Positions 13,201-23,302 of a stretch of DNA of 64,000 nucleotides are shown piece by piece. Numbering within the stretch: position 1 is the stretch's first letter; each line of letters begins with the position of its first letter. The notes beneath the pieces are model-generated. The model was not told the origin of the DNA and searched no databases. It was given only the letters and a program-made list of their open reading frames with translations. A program made the translations under genes and the position numbers. Source of the DNA: Mytilisepta virgata (taxonomy: Eukaryota > Mollusca > Bivalvia > Mytilida > Mytilidae); contig CM051514.1 of NCBI GenBank assembly GCA_028015205.1, positions 6,138,001 to 6,202,000 on the forward strand. Reading direction: 5' to 3'.

Positions 13201-16200
13201 ATATTTGCCAAATACAGATGCATCAAATCTTGTATATATAGAGAATTAAAATTATTTATTGCACATTTATGATTCATCCATTAAACAGGAAATTAAAAAA
13301 TTTCTAGAACTTAATTCAGAAAAAAAAATTTCCACCCTCTGTTTCGACTTGAATTTATGAATAATCATTTGATATGTACATGAATTTTGTTTTTTTGTAT
13401 TATACCTGATTACTAAGCAAACTTATCAAGAAATATATGAAAATATGAATCTCATAAAATTTCTTAAGCAAACAAGACCGATTACATGTCTGGACCTGCG
13501 TCACCATCATATGTTTGTCAGGACATAGTTATTATTACTCTAATATGTATGTGGTTTTGATAAAACGATGCCTCCATTTACCTAGTATTATTCAGGTCAT
13601 GATTGCATTTATACACATCTTTAGTTGTAGCCAATATAGATAAAAATACACAAAGTAATGAAAGTATGTACCGTTCACATTAAGTGTACCGTTCACATCA
13701 TATTTTGCTGAAAAATGGCCAAGTTCAACATGAAACCAGAAATCTACGATTACAAAGTCCCTTGGTATTGGAGATCTGAACTCGGACGTATTATTTAACC
13801 TAAGTCAATGAAGCACGATAAGTAGGTCAGAGTGACCTAATTTCGGTGGAAGGCTTTTTTACTCTCCGAGATGCATCCTCCCACCAAGAAATATGATTGT
13901 AGGTCCCTTGGTATCGGAGAACTGAACTCGGACGTAAAACTTAACCTAAGTCAATGAAGTGAGATAAGTAGGTCAGAGTGACATAAGTTTGGTGGAAGGC
14001 TGTTTTACTCACAGAGATGCATGTGCACACCAAGTAATATGATTGTAGGTCCCTTGGTATTGGAGAACTGAACTCGGACGTAAAACTTAACCTAAGTCAA
14101 TGAAGTGAGATAAGTAGGTCAGAGTGACATAAGTTTGGTGGGAGGCTGTGTTACTCCCCGAGATGCATCCTCACACCAAGTAATATGATTGTAGGTCCTT
14201 TGATATCGGAGAACTGAACTCAAACGTAAAACTTAACCTAAGTCAATGAAGTGTGATAAGTAGGTCAGAGTGACCTAATTTTGGTGGAAGGCTGTTTTAC
14301 TCACAGAGATGCATGTGCACACCAAGAAATATGATTGTAGGTCCCTTGGTATTGGAGAACTGAACTCGGACGTAAAACTTAACCTAAGTCAATGAAGCGC
14401 GATAAGAAGGTCAAAGTGACCTAATTTTGGTAGAAGGCTGTGTTACTCCCTAAGATGCACCTTCACACCAAGTAATATGATTGTAAGTCACTTTGTATAT
14501 CAAAACTGATTTTTGACATTAAACTTAAAAGCCAGTCAACCGTGTAATATGGGTCATGTGACCTTTATCTTAGGTCACATGGTCAGTCTCTTCATCTTGC
14601 ACCTGCACACAAAAACATATAACCCTATGTCAACTAGTAACTGAGAACTGGCTGTGGAAGGGGACGCGGACACGGACATGGATGCCGGGGTGACTCCAAT
14701 AGTCCCCCTCAACTTCGTTCAGGTGAACTAAAAATCAATAGTAAAAATTTGTTAAATTTGCCCCAAATAGAAGGTGCACATCTTTAATATGTATATAAAC
14801 ACTATGCAAAGTTTGAAAAATATTGGTTTAATACAGTCAGAGTTACAGATTACACAAAGTATGCACCGTTCATACCATGTATTGCTGAAAAATGGCTAAG
14901 TTCAACATGCAAAAATTCAAAGTAAAAATTTGTCAAATTTGTCCAAAATAGGAGGTGCACATCTTCAATATGTATCTAAACACTATGCAGAGTTTTAGAA
15001 ATATTGGTTCAATACAGTCCGAATTACACATTACACAAAGTACGTACCCCTAATCATGATGGACGGAGTCGAGTGGCTACTAGACCTGCTTTCAACGTTG
15101 GTGGTGCAGGTAAAAATTAAAAACAAGATGTACTGTGAGTCATTGCTCACTAGTGATACCCCCACTTTTCGATAAGGTCGAAAAATAAACGAGGTCATCA
15201 AATAGGAAGTTGATGTCGCCTTGGTCCGAAAGCGTATCCCACAATATGGCATACCTATAGAAGACCTGCGACAAAATATCAAGTGGCTGTAATGAGTGGT
15301 TGCACAAAAGTGTGACGAAAAATTTTGTTATGGACAGACACACACCAACAGACAGAACCACAAGGGAGCGGGGGTATAATAATTTAGTTAACTTGCAAAT
15401 TAACATATCTATATTTAGGTGTTGTCTCCCCTTTTAACTAAAACTAAACAGTTTTCTGCCATCTGTAACATAACTTGGCATATACATGTAGTCAACAATT
15501 TGTTAGTACAAAATTTTCATTAAGTATACCTCTTACAAGATTATTTTGTGATATCAAATATTATCCCTCATGTTTTGAAAAAATGAACAAACGACGACAT
15601 GTTCATCACAAAAGAATTGATCGACGTTTCAACTCTACAAAAATAAGTCAAAAAACTTTAAAATTTCAAGATTTAAAAAATACTCGACTACCTGCTGTTT
15701 GATGTACCTGAGAATGATAATTACAGGTAAATTTAAACTTTATACCTGTGTAATTAACCAATAGAATTCAATGTAACTAAAGAAGTAATTAGCCAATACA
15801 AATAATTCTTTTAACAGAAGCATTACTGGATGGTAAACAGAATACTGTAAAGAAAATTAATAGAGAAATTCTTGTCCAAATAAGAAACAAATTCTTAGAA
15901 TAAATTTTCTTGTATCTTCCTTAATTAATCATTTTTATTATCCAAATAAAAATTCTTACATTTTAACAGCTTCATACTGTGAAAATTATTGAGCATATTA
16001 TTTGCTTATTATATAAGTCACCTAGTTTTGAATTGAGGTTCTTTTAAAGGAGGTGAAAATATTCTGGATTTGTCCGAACATTTTTCAGGTTTTCCTTCCC
16101 ATAATATCTGCCATCTGAAAAAAAATAAAAAAAATATACAAGTTTCAACATAATGCATTTTCCTGCAAATTATGAGAGATCACAAAAAATGCTTTTAACA

Positions 16201-19200
16201 TGATTAGGGTCATTTATGTTGACTGACCTCAGGTCATTTTGATTAACCATGAACAAAAAAAAGTTGATGTCTTTCTCTGAGATATTGTCTCACTGAAGAA
16301 TATATCTCAGTAATGGTGTCTCACTGTGGAATATGTCTGTGTGACGTTTTCTCACAAGGGAATGTGTCATATTTAAGAAATAATTCATGGCAGCCATATA
16401 TTTTAATAAAGGTAACATTATTTTATCAAAATATACTACTCATATTAAAATCTAATATGAATATATGGCTCCCATGAATTATATCGATTCTAATATGCCA
16501 TAGAATAATATAAAACAGAAATCAGGTAAAGGACGTGGTACTGCAAGGCCTTTCATGTGACAGTTATTTTGATTTTGGAATTTCTGAAACAGAAATCAAT
16601 AAAATGCTCCGCTGGGCGCAGCTAGATACGACCGCAGATGTCGAACCCTGAATAGTTGGGGCAATTATGAACACAACATTCAAGCTTGATACAATACTGA
16701 ATTTGGATTGTGAATAAATATTTGACACAGCATAGGTTTGACACAGAATGAATGTTGTCTAAGAACTTAAAAATTTTTAATTTACCTATTCAAACCATAT
16801 CAGTATTATTTGTTTTTATATATAAATAACCAATTTAAAATTGGGCACACATATCAATTTCTTGCTATTGCGCAATACTGTGCAATTGAAGATTTCTTGC
16901 TATTGCGCAATACTGTACAATTGAAAATTTCTTGAAATATTTGACACATAATAGGTTTCTGACACAGAATAACTGAAATCAAAGAACTTAGAATTGGTCA
17001 TATGATTTCAATTTATATTCAATTTTTTGCTTTTTGTGCAATACAATATGCTTTGGAGAATTGACCCACCCCCCCCCCCCCTCCCCAAAAAAAAATAATA
17101 ATTTACCCCTTTTTTTAACTTTTGTGCAATACACTATGAAGTTGCACATTGACCCCCCCCCCCTCCCAAAAAAAAAAAAAAAAAACAATAAAAATTATTG
17201 TAACCCCCCCCTTTTTTTGCTAAAAAAAATTTGAAATTTTCTTTTTAATTTATGAAATGTGAAATGAGAAAAAAATTGCCCCCTCCCCAATTTCTCATTT
17301 ACCCCCCCCCCCCTAAATTTTGTTTTCAACCCCCCCCCCCCCCCCATTTCTTTATACTTTGCAACCATAACAGCCCATTTAAATACACCATAACATATTA
17401 AAATAGAAAATGACATCATAGTCATGGATGGCAAATTTTAAATATACATAATTTAAAAGCAGTTTAGATAAGATAAACAAAAAAGCTTCATCAGCACATT
17501 TTCTATTGGCAAATTTCCAATGGAATTTGTTAATAATAAAGTTTTGATAACAGGGCACACATACCAATTTCTTGCTATTGCACAATACTGTGCAATTGAA
17601 AATTTCTTCAAATATTTGACACATAATAGGTTTCTGACACAGAATAACTGAAATCAAAGAACTTAGAATTGGTCATATGATTTGAATTTATATTCAATTT
17701 TTTGCTTCTTGTGCAATACAATATGCTGTGGAGAATTGCCCCCCTCCCCCCAAAAAAAATAATTTACCCCTTTTTTAGCTTTAATTTTGGACCTCGATTT
17801 GGACCAACTTGAAAACTGGGCCCATAATAAAAAAACTAAGTACATGTTTAGATTCAGCATATCAAAGAACCCCAAGAATTCAATTTTTGTTAAAATCAAA
17901 CAAAGTTTAATTTTGGACCCTTTGGACCTTAATGTAGACCAATTTGAAAACGGGACCAAAAATTAAGAATCTAAATGCATGGTTAGATTCGGCATATCAA
18001 AGAACCCCAATAGTTCAATTTTCAATGAAATCAAACAAAGTTTAATTTTGGACCCCGATTTGGACCAACTTGAAAACTGGGCCCATAATAAAAAAACTAA
18101 GTACATGTTTAGATTCAGCATATAAAAGAACCCAAAGAATTCAATTTTTGTTAAAATCAAACTAAGTTTAATTTTGGACCCTTTGGACCTTAATGTAGAC
18201 CAATTTGAAAACGGGACCAAAAATTAAGAATCTAAATGCACGGTTAGATTCGGCATATCAAAGAACCCCAATAGGTCAATTTTCGATGAAATCAAACAAA
18301 GTTTAATTTTGGACCCTTTTGGCCCCTAATTCCTAAACTGTTGGGACCAAAACTCCAAAAATCAATCCCAACCTTCCTTTTGTGGTCATAAACCTTGTGT
18401 TTAAATTTCATAGATTTCTATTTACTTATACTAAAGTTATTGTGCAAAAACCAAGAAAAATGCTTATTTGGGCCCTTTTTTAGCCCCTAATTCCTAAACT
18501 GTTGGGACCAAAACTCCCAAAAACAATCCCAACCTTCCTTTTGTGGTCATAAACCTTGTGTTAAAATTTCATAGATTTCTATTTACTTATACTAGAGTTA
18601 TTGTGCGAAAACCATGAAAAATGCTTATTGGGCCCTTTTTTGGCCCCCAATTCTAAAACTGTTGGGACCAAAACTCCCAAAATCAATCCCAACCTTCCTT
18701 TTGTGGTCATAAACCTTGTGTTTAAATTTCATAGATTTCTATTAACTTATACTAAAGTTATGGTGCGAAAACCAAATGTCTTCGGACGACGACACTGACG
18801 ACGACGCAGACGACGACGATGACGACGCCAACGTCATACAAATATACGACCGCAAAAATTTTGCGGTCGTATAAAAACAGTAGAAATGTAAACACAATAA
18901 ATTTGATTACAATAAAACTTACTTTTCATTTTATTTTATTGTTCTTTGGAGCAAAAAAAGTCCAAACAATTGTAATATTTAAACATTCTGACAGCTCCTG
19001 TGATTAAATTCAAAAGAATGGCATTGTAATTTTGACTATGAAGTCAGCTGTGCAACTGATAATAGATTGAAAATTACAATACCCCTCTATTTGCAAATGG
19101 AAAGCAGCACCCCATATTAGAATCTTTCATAATACAGCTGACTCTCGTTATCTCAAAGTGGAAGGGACCAACAGAAATAGTTTGAGATAACAGGAGTCTT

Positions 19201-22200
19201 AGATATCAGGAGGAAATATAGTGAAAAGTTAATTCTGGGGACCAAAACATTACTTTGAGATGTCAGAAGTTTTGAGATAACAAGAGTCAACTGTACTATA
19301 ATTACAGAATTAATGAATTTATATTAGAAATCATCTAATTTTTTTATTGAGAAAAAAAAGGTTTTCCTCTCCCTTACATGAATACTTTGTGTAGGTTTTA
19401 ACAGGGGAAGTAATAAATATCAATGTTATAATTTTCCCACTGTATAAAATAAACTTCATCTTCCCAAATACAATTATTATTCAGATAACTGTTTGTTCTG
19501 AATTGAAAGTTTTGTTTACACAAGCTTATTTAAACTTTATGTTCTTTTACTATTGTTTAGTTTAGACATACATTCAGTTTGGTTTAGACAAATCAGTAAT
19601 TGGTTCTAATGAACTGTTACTACCGTACCTAACCCGGCCATCATCTACACTGGTACCAGTTGATGTATCACAAGCAAGGATCCTTACAACAGCTCCTGGA
19701 TTGTATGTCTCCCAGACTTCTATTTTACATGGATAAACATCTAACTCAAAGCTTAACTCTGGAACAGTTAAACAGCAATATCATTACTCATCAAGATAAT
19801 AATGTATGAGTCAGCACATTCAAATACTGTCAGTTATCAAAATGTCCATATTGATGCAAATAAAAAAAAACCAAAACATACAAAAACAACCATAAAAACC
19901 CCTAAAAGAATGAAAAAAAAAAACCCAAAATACATCGTTGTCTGTGGGTTGTTGTTTCACTGAGAAATACATAATATTTATCATGGCAGGGATGACGCTA
20001 CTACAGTATTTATGGACGCGTAGCGGCCTCATTCCACTGCTTGAAAAATTCCCAATTGCTGAATGCGAAATTTTAAAAATCTGGATTTTTTTCGTGTCCA
20101 TCTAATATTGGTTTCTGATCCGTGTCTGCATGAAAATATCACCTGAAGTTTACATCAGAGCACTTTGTTTCTGAAACGTATGTTCTCATCGGACCAGGTA
20201 TTTAATGCAGTTTAATAATCAGAAGCGTGTTTAAATTTTCTTTTCTATTAAAGACAAATAGAATGATCGCTTGAGAATTAATTTTGCAAATAAAATAGAA
20301 TATGTTTCATGTTATTTATGTTATTTTGGTATCATTCTTTACAAATTGATCAGAATATATAAATCGCCTAGCCCTAGATGATCTCATTCTAAAATTGCAA
20401 CTTTTACCCAATATCTTGTTTTGTTGTAATTTTATTTCTCTCTGTAGCTTCTTTTCAAATTTGCTTACCATATAAATTGGGAACATATCACAATTTATAA
20501 ATATCTTCATCCCATTGACAATGGGTAAGCTTTGATTTGAAAAAAGTACAATGATCACATATGCATAAAAAAAAATCCCAACTGTGTAAAAATTCCCAAT
20601 TTGGTTGATGGGGGACCTACATGTATTTCAATATGTTCAAAAGGGTCAAAATCATCCCTGCATGGATTAATGATTTTTCTATAAAACACTCCAACATTTT
20701 CAATTTCTTATGTATAAATAAGTTAACATTAAATATAAGAAAAGTATATAGAAAATTAGAACTACCTCTCCTTAAATGAACATTTAAAAAAAATGCATTA
20801 TCCATACTTAATATTTAGCTTTTAAAAATAAATTCCAAATTTGAAGCTTATATTAAATTTGTTCAAAAAACAATTAGATTATTTACAAAATTGTTGGCTT
20901 TTTGTCAGTAATTTCATTCTGTGCAATTTGTTTTTGTCATCCGGCACATGAGGAATTTTCAATTAAATATTCTTATCTCCCTTATTTATAACGACCGCTA
21001 TCAGGCCTTACGGATGTGTTACAATAATCAACAGCTAAGTTGTTAATTGCTGTAATAAACAAATTTACCTGTTCCCCTGCATGCTATTACTAACTACAAG
21101 TCCCCTGTATATTTAATACAATACCAGTGCATTTAGAAATAAGGGGAGATAATAAATGTTAAAATTGTAAAGGGATCAAATCTTGCATTCTTACCAACAT
21201 AATCTTCACTGATAAAATTTGGTGGTGTTCTTTTAAATTTCCTCCTTGATGATGGAACATTCTTCCACCAAGGTCCATATGTTCTCTGAAATTAAATTTT
21301 ATTGTATAAGGCCAATTCAATATAATATTCTTAAACAACCAAAAATAGGGAGTCAAAAAAATCTTCTTACATCAGACTTTTTATATACCTCCAAATTTCT
21401 GACATGGTATTTTTCTGGAATTTAAATTTTATTACAGATTTAAATAAACTCGGGAATATGGTGAAGATAAGACGACCAGGGAAATATTAAAAATGTAAGT
21501 GAATGGACAAAAATAATAGAAGCATATGAAAAATTTGATTGCCAAAAGCTTAATATTAAATTTTGTAAATTCATATTAGGGGTGCATAAAAATGCTTCAA
21601 ATCAAGCTGTATTGGGTGAACTTGGGCGATACCCACTATTCTTAGATATCATATTGAACTTATTTAAGTACTTTAATAGACTTAATGATATGAAACCAGA
21701 CTCATTGTTAAGTAATGCACTAAATGAGTGTAAAAAATTACACCAAATGGGTAAAACTTCATGGTTTACAAATCTCTTAAATATTTCTAAGGGCCTCAAT
21801 TTTGACATAAATAATCCTGATATATCAGAGATAAAATCAATTGTCAAATTACATTTTAAAAAATATTGGAAACTAAAGATTACTGGCAGCTCAAAATTAG
21901 ATACATTTTCATCCTTTAAGAGTTGCTTTAAATTTGAATCTTATCTTTCTCTGGTAACTAATAATGATAAAAGAAAGTATCTTACTAGATTAAGAATTAG
22001 TGCCCATACTCTAGAAATAGAGAGAGGCAGATATAAAAACATTCAAAGAGATAATAGACTGTGTAAAAAATGTAACAAAATAAAGGATGAGAAACATTTT
22101 CTCCTCGAGTGTAAACTTTTTCCACACAATTTAAATAAGATTAAAACATATATGGAAAAGAAAGTCCCTAACTATAAATATTTGGACTTAAATGAACAAT

Positions 22201-23302
22201 TCAATTTTATCATGATAAATGAGGACAAAGAACTTGTATTATTTATAAGTGATATTGTCTACGAAAATTTTAAAATAAGAGAAACCAGTGAGTCACCCAT
22301 TGTTCCCATTTAGCTTTTTTATTGTTCTATAATATGTATGTATATTTTATTATTTCCATATATCTAGCACAGTTGAAAACAGGCATTATTCAATTGGAAT
22401 TATCTCCCTTTGAGTGATGTTGGAGTTCAGCTGGCATAGTAAAGGTATAAACAATCAGAATCATTTTTATTATACTCTTTACTACATTATATCTTATTAT
22501 TTAACATTAATTCCTTTGTTGTGTTATACAATTTTAATTCAGTTGTAATTTGTGATTTATATGCCCTCCGGGGCCCATGATTGGTTAATAAAGAACTTTG
22601 AACTTTATATTACATGTATAAAACATAATATTACTGGTCTAATACAGCCATTTCGGGTAATTCTACGCATCGTCCTATTCGGCGCATTAACATGAAAACG
22701 ATTTAAATGCGCCTAATTAAACGCTGCGCCGTATTACCCGACAACATCGTATATTAATTGAAGAATTCGATGAGGATGTAAATGGATCAAATGGCTTTTC
22801 AAAGTCTCAATATATCAAAAGACGGGTACATTTATTTTCAAATTTGTCAAATTTTGACATCTAAAAAAGTTTATAATTGCCATGGAAACAAAACTATCTT
22901 GAAAAGGAAATTATAAAACTCTTTTACACATCATGAAAATAATTAATAAACATCCAATGAATGATTTCCAAGGAATGTGATGCAGGGAGATAATAAATAA
23001 AAAAAAATATAAGCAAACTCTTGAAAAAGTTCTTAGTAGCCCCATATTAACAAAGAAATAAAGCAAGTCCTTACAAATACACAGGCTTGGGTGAAATCAC
23101 CATATGCAGGAAATATGTTACTTCTTCCTGCAACGTTACTGGCGGTGTATGAAATGCTGGTTTCACTCCCGTATTGAGAACTAAAATCTGTGACTTCCTT
23201 GGAAAATCTTGAAACTAAAATTGGTTTCTGAACCGTAGAGTGTATTGGTGTGTCTGAACTTTGTTTATCTTGAAACTTGACAACTAAATTTCTGTCAGCC
23301 AT
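1272..23302 (-). CDS. FBXL4: FBXL4 orthologue, F-box/LRR protein 4; 13 exons, 3' end outside window
   Basis: Substrate receptor of an SCF ubiquitin ligase; vertebrate FBXL4 is mitochondrial and restrains mitophagy. Exons in transcript order: 23302-23075, 21285-21195, 19758-19629, 16114-16022, 12905-12533, 12308-12238, 11883-11814, 10277-10165, 7740-7631, 5774-5645, 4385-4293, 3782-3675, 1358-1272. All borders are AG/GT and the phases agree, giving 565 codons plus 2 nt. The N-terminal part matches the FBXL4 discoidin-like region ([45 protein letters not shown]). The F-box begins near residue 298 (NGYFDDLP). Leucine-rich repeats follow ([41 protein letters not shown]). About the last 75 residues of the family are missing and should lie left of position 1272. 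ATG 23302 gives a shorter N-terminus than the human protein, without its hydrophobic leader; see findings. Confidence 0.95.
1841..1961. repeat. Dispersed repeat, inverted partner at 50307-50428
   Basis: GGCGTGGCCAATGATGCGAGC and CCCTTTCCAGAAACTCATTTC match the reverse complement of the 50307-50428 block. It lies in FBXL4 intron 12. Confidence 0.7.
1990..3665 (+). repeat. Dispersed repeat with ~160-bp internal units, copy 1
   Basis: Units recur with TTAAACTAAG, GTGGCCATCTT, GGTTTCAGA and GAAGA. It ends in a hairpin, AGCTCACCTGACCC...GAGTCAGGTGAGC (3637-3660). Related to 29140-31165 (opposite strand) and 43565-44640. It lies left of exon 12 of FBXL4 and reaches to about 10 bp from its donor. 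Confidence 0.65.
4777..4853. repeat. Hairpin element
   Basis: AGCAGTGTTCTCCC at the left is complementary to GGGAGAACACTGCT at the right. Inner arms (TAGCATC / GGTGCTA) extend the fold. Confidence 0.6.
5024..5383. mobile_element. Hairpin-headed dispersed element, copy A
   Basis: The hairpin runs from AGATTCTCCTTCA to TGAAGGAGAATCT (5024-5186), with GAGTTATGAAATTTCTCCAC pairing with GTGGAGAAATTCCATAACTC. Downstream sequence to ATTATGTATTTTTATCCCACC is shared with 33462-33796. Confidence 0.7.
6137..6408 (+). mobile_element. tRNA-derived SINE, family 1, intact with target duplication
   Basis: The head resembles a tRNA with an A box (GGCCGAGTGGTCTAGG) and a B box (AAGTTCGAATCCC). A tail unrelated to tRNA ends in ACTAAACAAA repeats. 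A 13-bp target-site duplication, CACTCATCAAAGT, flanks it at 6124-6136 and 6409-6421. Related copies lie at 57979 and 58850. Confidence 0.85.
8490..8599. mobile_element. Hairpin element
   Basis: GGTATTTTCGTAATGGTCCTG and the following TTATATGTCC pair with GGACATATAACAGGGCC and CGAAAATACC. It shares the GGCCATTA motif with the next hairpin. Confidence 0.7.
8785..9102. mobile_element. Large hairpin element, ~318 bp
   Basis: Two ~150-bp arms. The outer end is TTATTAACCAGAAGGAT / ATCCTTCTGGTTAATAA. The middle pairs GCATTGCTTTTATAA with TTATAAAAGCAATGC. The inner part pairs AGAATCCCTATCAAGATGG with CCATCTTGATAGGGATTCT around a loop of about 15 bp. Confidence 0.85.
9103..10164. other. FBXL4 intron 8 (right part), nothing recognised
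   Basis: AT-rich intron. A 68-codon minus frame at 9407-9613 lacks splice borders, family motifs or a sensible start, and is not called. Confidence 0.4.
11300..11660 (+). mobile_element. Dispersed retroelement-type fragment
   Basis: A GC-richer block in FBXL4 intron 7 ending in GACATATTCCCCGTTTCCATTC. From memory this tail is common in mussel sequences, probably as a retroelement 3' end. No frame is preserved. Confidence 0.4.
13471..15113. mobile_element. Dispersed element with CCTGCGTCAC ends, carrying the 146-bp array
   Basis: Shares its left end (ACATGTCTGGACCTGCGTCAC, 13484 on) and right end (GGAGTCGAGTGG...GCAGGTAA) with a shorter copy at 62882-63271. The ends form a short inverted repeat, clear in the short copy (CCTGCGTCAC / GTGACGCAGG). 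It lies in FBXL4 intron 4. Confidence 0.6.
13757..14486. repeat. Tandem array, five 146-bp units
   Basis: The landmark GTCCCTTGGTA or its variants occurs at 13757, 13903, 14049, 14195 and 14341, with a decayed sixth start at 14487. Every step is exactly 146 bp. Units share AACTTAACCTAAGTCAATGA and GGTCAGAGTGAC. The array lies inside the larger element at 13471-15113. Confidence 0.9.
15120..15400. repeat. Dispersed-repeat-like segment
   Basis: Moderately GC-rich block (GTGAGTCATTGCTCACTAGTG, GGACAGACACACACC) next to the 13471-15113 element. The composition is unlike the surrounding intron. No second copy is seen in this window. Confidence 0.3.
16381..16482. repeat. Hairpin element
   Basis: TAATTCATGGCAGCCATATATT pairs with AATATATGGCTCCCATGAATTA, with one or two mismatches and an AT-rich centre. 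It lies in FBXL4 intron 3. Confidence 0.6.
16599..18877 (-). mobile_element. 2.2-kb repeat element, copy A
   Basis: In FBXL4 intron 3. Inverted relative to the copy at 47186-49427. It holds three tandem ~165-bp units with GTTGGGACCAAAACTCC, a second duplicated block with GGACCCTTTGGACCTTAATG, and long C runs. One end is a palindrome around ACCGCAAAAATTTTGCGGT, the other carries ATACGACCGCAG. No transposase frame is visible; it appears non-autonomous. Confidence 0.75.
19133..19295. mobile_element. TA-flanked inverted-repeat element (Tc1/mariner-type MITE)
   Basis: The ends TACAGCTGACTCTCGTTATC and GATAACAAGAGTCAACTGTA are inverted repeats bordered by TA. A second internal GAGATAACAGGAGTC is present. 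There is no coding capacity. Confidence 0.7.
21471..22313 (+). pseudogene. LINE-type retrotransposon, C-terminal open frame (5'-truncated)
   Basis: An open frame of 280 codons in FBXL4 intron 1, antisense to the gene. It contains [17 protein letters not shown] and a C-x2-C-x8-H-x4-C knuckle ([17 protein letters not shown]). Both are typical of the region behind the reverse transcriptase in non-LTR elements. The catalytic reverse transcriptase is absent because the copy is truncated at its 5' side. The frame is intact from 21471 to the TAG, so the insertion may be recent. Confidence 0.7.
22314..22611 (+). mobile_element. 3' UTR of the LINE copy
   Basis: AT-rich tail that ends in GGTTAATAAAGAACTTTGAAC, a common 3' terminus of animal LINE elements with a polyadenylation signal. 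It follows directly on the LINE open frame. Confidence 0.5.
22653..22741. repeat. Imperfect hairpin with GCGCC/GGCGC motifs
   Basis: CGGGTAATTCTACGC and TTCGGCGCATTAA face ATGCGCCTAATTAA and GCGCCGTATTACCCG. It is GC-rich against its flanks. It lies between the LINE and FBXL4 exon 1. Confidence 0.55.

Noticed and set aside
16988..17434. Gly-, Pro- and Phe-rich frames
   Set aside because: They are products of C/G and A/T homopolymer runs in the 2.2-kb element.
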